Positions 61,696 through 64,000 of a stretch of DNA of 64,000 nucleotides are shown in pieces. The stretch covers positions 1-64,000 of the forward strand of contig JAUQPR010000010.1 of the NCBI GenBank assembly GCA_030550275.1. Reading direction: 5' to 3'. A program made the position numbers and the translations under genes. The stretch comes from Bacteroidota bacterium. GTDB taxonomy: Bacteria; Bacteroidota; Ignavibacteria; Kapaibacteriales; HRBIN21. The notes under the pieces are model-generated. The model worked only from the letters and a program-made list of their open reading frames with translations. It was not told the DNA's origin and ran no database searches. Numbering within the stretch: the first letter of the stretch is position 1; every line of letters begins with the position of its first letter.

Positions 61696-63324
61696 TCACT
61701 CCAAGCGCGCCAGCTTTGCTGCCTCTGGAAAGAGCTGCAGGGCTCGCTGCGCTTGGCGGTCCACCTGCAGCATCACGGCGGCGGAAGCGTTGTTGCCCCA
61801 GATTGCCCGTGCAATGCGTGCCTTCAGGACGGCGGCGATGTAGTCGCGGTCCTTCTGCTCGTCTTCGGTGCTCCACTGCCCTCCGGCTTCCTGCAGCAGG
61901 GTACGGAGCCGCTGGAAGAGCTGTTCGGGCAGGCGGAATTCGCGCACAAAGCTCCAGTAGTTGCTTCCGTAGCGGTGCTCCAGCTCGGCGCGGTGGCGGG
62001 CAAGGTACTCCTCGGTGACCTTCCAGAAGAGGTTGTGACGGCGCAGCTCACGTGTCAGCAGTGTCACCGTATCGGAGCGCACGATGTAATCGGGTGTAAT
62101 GCCACCACCGCCCAGCACAGGACGTCCCCGCAGCGTTTTGAACACGGGGCGGGCGGAATCGCTCTTCTCCGCCTCTTTGTGCGCGATGTTTTCGCCCTCC
62201 TCCTCCGGCTCCAGGCGCCCTTCGCCCTCGCGGTAGCGCTGCTTGTCCTTGTAGGGACGCTGGATGGCACGCCCGGAGGGCGTATAGTAGAGCGAAACCG
62301 TCACGCGAATCCCCGAACCATCAGGCAGCTCGAACTGGCGCTGCACCGAGCCCTTGCCGAAGGTGGTCTCGCCCACGATGAGCCCTCGGTCCAGGTCCTG
62401 AATTGCCCCACTGACGATTTCGCTGGCGGAAGCCGACCCCCTGTTCACCAGCACAATGAGCGGTGTGCGCTCGAACTCCTGCCCACTGCGGGAGTAGAAG
62501 TCCTCGTTGAACTGCGGCAGGCGCCCACGCGTGTAGACAATGCGGTGTCCGCCGGGGATGAACTCATCGGCAATCCGGATTGCTTGGTCCATAAAGCCTC
62601 CGGGATTGCCACGCAAATCCAGTAACAGCTTGCGCATGCCCTGCTCCCGAAGCTGGCGCAGTGCCTGCACCAACTCCTCGTGCGTCGTTGCAGAGAAGCG
62701 GTTGATGGAGACGTAGCCGATGTCGGTGCCCTCGATGACGAAGGCAGCGTCCACGCTGTAGATTGGGATGCGATCGCGCACGATGGTGAACTCCAAAATC
62801 CCCGGTACCCCTGCCCGGCGAATGCCGACCCGCACGGTCGTTCCCTTCGGTCCGCGCAGCTTGCGCGGTACCTCGTTGCGGGAGAGCCCAACGGCGTTCT
62901 GCCCGTCGATGGTCACGATCTTATCTCCGGCTTGGATACCGAGCGCTTCCGCTGGTCCCCCGGCGATCGGCGCAATCACGGTGATGGTGTCGTTGATGAC
63001 ATCGAACTCGATGCCAATGCCCTCGAAGCTGCCACGGAAGTCCTCCTCAACGCGCTGCATCTCGGAGACGGGGATGTAGATCGAGTGCGGGTCGAGCTCC
63101 TGCAGCATGCCGCGGATGGCGGATTCAACGAGCTTTTGCGAATCGACCTCCTCCACGTAGTTGCGGTAGATGTAGTTGAGCGCTTCGTTGAACTTGCGCA
63201 ACTGCTCGTAGACGTTGTCGCCGGAGAGCAGCGGACGCCCAACCCACGCCCCCAGGAGCACTCCCAAGAGAAGCCCCAGCAATCCCGCACGGAAGCGATT
63301 CATCCGCGATCGCATCGGTGGCAT
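61696..63324 (-). CDS. S41-family C-terminal processing peptidase
   Basis: 542 residues from ATG 63324; ATGs at 63315 and 63303 are alternatives that also start the signal anchor (GLLGLLLGVLLGAWVG). A PDZ domain (about 95-185, with IAGGPAEALGIQAGDKI) is followed by the S41 domain: LLLDLRGNPGGFMDQAIRIA, the catalytic Ser in RGSASASE (295-302) and Lys324 in GKGSVQ. A C-terminal extension of about 150 helical residues follows. It cleaves periplasmic proteins at their C-termini. It begins the minus-strand row. Confidence 0.93.
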   Translation of the reverse strand: MPPMRSRMNRFRAGLLGLLLGVLLGAWVGRPLLSGDNVYEQLRKFNEALNYIYRNYVEEVDSQKLVESAIRGMLQELDPHSIYIPVSEMQRVEEDFRGSFEGIGIEFDVINDTITVIAPIAGGPAEALGIQAGDKIVTIDGQNAVGLSRNEVPRKLRGPKGTTVRVGIRRAGVPGILEFTIVRDRIPIYSVDAAFVIEGTDIGYVSINRFSATTHEELVQALRQLREQGMRKLLLDLRGNPGGFMDQAIRIADEFIPGGHRIVYTRGRLPQFNEDFYSRSGQEFERTPLIVLVNRGSASASEIVSGAIQDLDRGLIVGETTFGKGSVQRQFELPDGSGIRVTVSLYYTPSGRAIQRPYKDKQRYREGEGRLEPEEEGENIAHKEAEKSDSARPVFKTLRGRPVLGGGGITPDYIVRSDTVTLLTRELRRHNLFWKVTEEYLARHRAELEHRYGSNYWSFVREFRLPEQLFQRLRTLLQEAGGQWSTEDEQKDRDYIAAVLKARIARAIWGNNASAAVMLQVDRQAQRALQLFPEAAKLARLE

Positions 63325-63410
63325 GTCTGTAACTCCAACTGCTGCGCAGAGACGAACGACTTTCGCCCTGCAGTGTCGGCAGGATGGGTGCGGCAGCTCT
63401 TGGCGGAGGC

Positions 63411-63418
63411 TAATTTCG
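63411..63418 (+). promoter_or_regulatory. Possible -7 element (TAATTTCG) upstream of the alkaline phosphatase gene
   Basis: TAATTTCG matches TAnnTTTG at all but one fixed position and ends 31 bases before the ATG at 63450. No -33 box is seen. Confidence 0.35.
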
Positions 63419-63449
63419 CAGCGGCTTCTGCAACAATGCTCTTGCCCCA

Positions 63450-64000
63450 ATGCCTCGAACCGCTCTTGCCACAGCCATCGCTGCAAGCCTCCTGCTGAGC
63501 CTGCCGAGCAGCGCTGTGCCTCCTCGATTGGTCGTTGTGCTGGTCTATGACCAGATGCGTGGGGACTTCCTCTGGCGCTGGGAGCGCCTCCTCTCCGGTG
63601 GTTTTGCTCGCCTGCTGCAGCAGGGGCGGGTCTATCGCCACTGCTTCATCGAGCATGCTGCAACGGTCACCTGTGCCGGGCACGCCACCCTTGTCACCGG
63701 CACTGCCCCAGAGGAGCACGGGATCGTCGGCAACGATCTGCTCCCACGCTGCTGCCAACCGCGCACCGTCAAATGCACGGAGGACCTTCAGGGCAGGACA
63801 AGCGCTCAGTGGTTGCTCCGCCCCAGCCTTGGACATGCCCTTCGGCAGCGCTTCCCTGGGGCGCGCATTGCTGCCCTCTCGCACAAACGCGCGGCAGCAC
63901 TCATGATGGGCAATACCGCCGCAGACTACGTCCTCTGGGCTGATCCCCAGCACGGTGGCTTGACTGCCGCCCCTGGTGCCCCATCTCCGGCATGGCTCCC
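63450..64000 (+). CDS. Alkaline phosphatase/phosphodiesterase family protein (PafA-like), 3' truncated
   Basis: 183 codons are visible before the window ends; the frame stays open. A signal peptide (TALATAIAASLLLSLPSSAV) precedes the start of a metal-dependent phosphatase domain: VVVLVYDQMRGDFLWRW (metal-binding Asp34), then the nucleophile region ATVTCAGHATLVTGTAPEEH, with Thr74 the likely nucleophile, and GIVGND. SHKRAAALMMGNTA matches the PafA-type Lys/Arg region that contacts phosphate. Such enzymes release phosphate from monoesters in the periplasm. The gene is divergent from the S41 protease gene. Confidence 0.88.
   Translation, partial: MPRTALATAIAASLLLSLPSSAVPPRLVVVLVYDQMRGDFLWRWERLLSGGFARLLQQGRVYRHCFIEHAATVTCAGHATLVTGTAPEEHGIVGNDLLPRCCQPRTVKCTEDLQGRTSAQWLLRPSLGHALRQRFPGARIAALSHKRAAALMMGNTAADYVLWADPQHGGLTAAPGAPSPAWL

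Noticed and set aside
1-64000. CRISPR arrays, insertion sequences, prophage or toxin-antitoxin modules
   Set aside because: No regularly spaced repeats, transposase, integrase or phage genes were seen; gene content is core-like throughout.

Overview
This GC-rich 64 kb window looks like a chromosomal segment of a Gram-negative bacterium from the Bacteroidota/Chlorobiota side of the tree, probably Kapabacteria- or Ignavibacteria-like. The clues are a gingipain-type (C25) protease with an FlgD-like tail, a secreted dehydrogenase with a type IX-like C-terminus, a GWxTD-domain protein, many lipoproteins and outer-membrane barrels, a split heptose pair (rfaE1/rfaE2), a Bacteroidota protein usually mislabelled asparagine synthetase B, ClpC with a UVR segment, promoter elements of the Bacteroidota form TAnnTTTG, and starts that lack Shine-Dalgarno sequences. 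There is no rRNA, CRISPR array, insertion sequence, integrase or prophage. The content is core genome, and no gene-free stretch exceeds 300 bases.

Layout. 1-5779: an envelope operon (a periplasmic Ig-like protein cut by the window edge, two outer-membrane barrels, a VWA-OmpA protein). 5763-8007 (-): 3-hydroxyacyl-CoA dehydrogenase, mreC, mreD. 8139-12111 (+): rimO, GWxTD protein, crcB, DUF190, bioY. 12215-22429 (-): tRNA-Asp, tRNA-Ala, a sugar dehydrogenase, thrS, the giant C25 protease, a four-helix membrane protein. 22576-31024: lysine 6-aminotransferase (+); nrnA, a metallophosphoesterase and a SAM hydrolase (-); a lipoprotein/outer-membrane pair (+); rfaE2 and rfaE1 (-). 31191-37548 (+): clpC, rlmN and an unusual double tyrosine phenol-lyase. 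37545-43764: htrA and two small helical proteins (-), rel/spoT (+), the AsnB-like protein (-). 43875-49650: two crotonases and a HAD phosphatase (+); an aminotransferase, two lipoprotein cyclophilins and uppP (-). 49767-59398 (+): leuS, tauE, fmt, accD, arginase, an envelope protein, hpf, an oligopeptide-binding lipoprotein and an AlbA_2 regulator. 59404-63324 (-): gamma-carbonic anhydrase, BadF-type kinase, DUF3108 protein, S41 protease. 63450 to the end: a PafA-like alkaline phosphatase, truncated.

The genome is very compact. Same-strand genes commonly overlap by ATGA, and seven of eight convergent junctions have 5 bases or fewer between stop codons. Functionally the window mixes translation (thrS, leuS, fmt, rimO, rlmN, hpf, tRNAs), envelope building and quality control (mreCD, uppP, rfaE, HtrA, S41, cyclophilins), the stringent response and amino-acid catabolism (lysine, arginine, tyrosine-type lyase).

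The strongest novelty is the 881-residue protein at 34903-37548. It is two tyrosine phenol-lyase-like halves in one chain. The first half has lost every residue that holds PLP and substrate but keeps the motifs that reach into a partner's active site; the second half shows exactly the opposite pattern. This suggests a covalent pseudodimer with a single composite active site.
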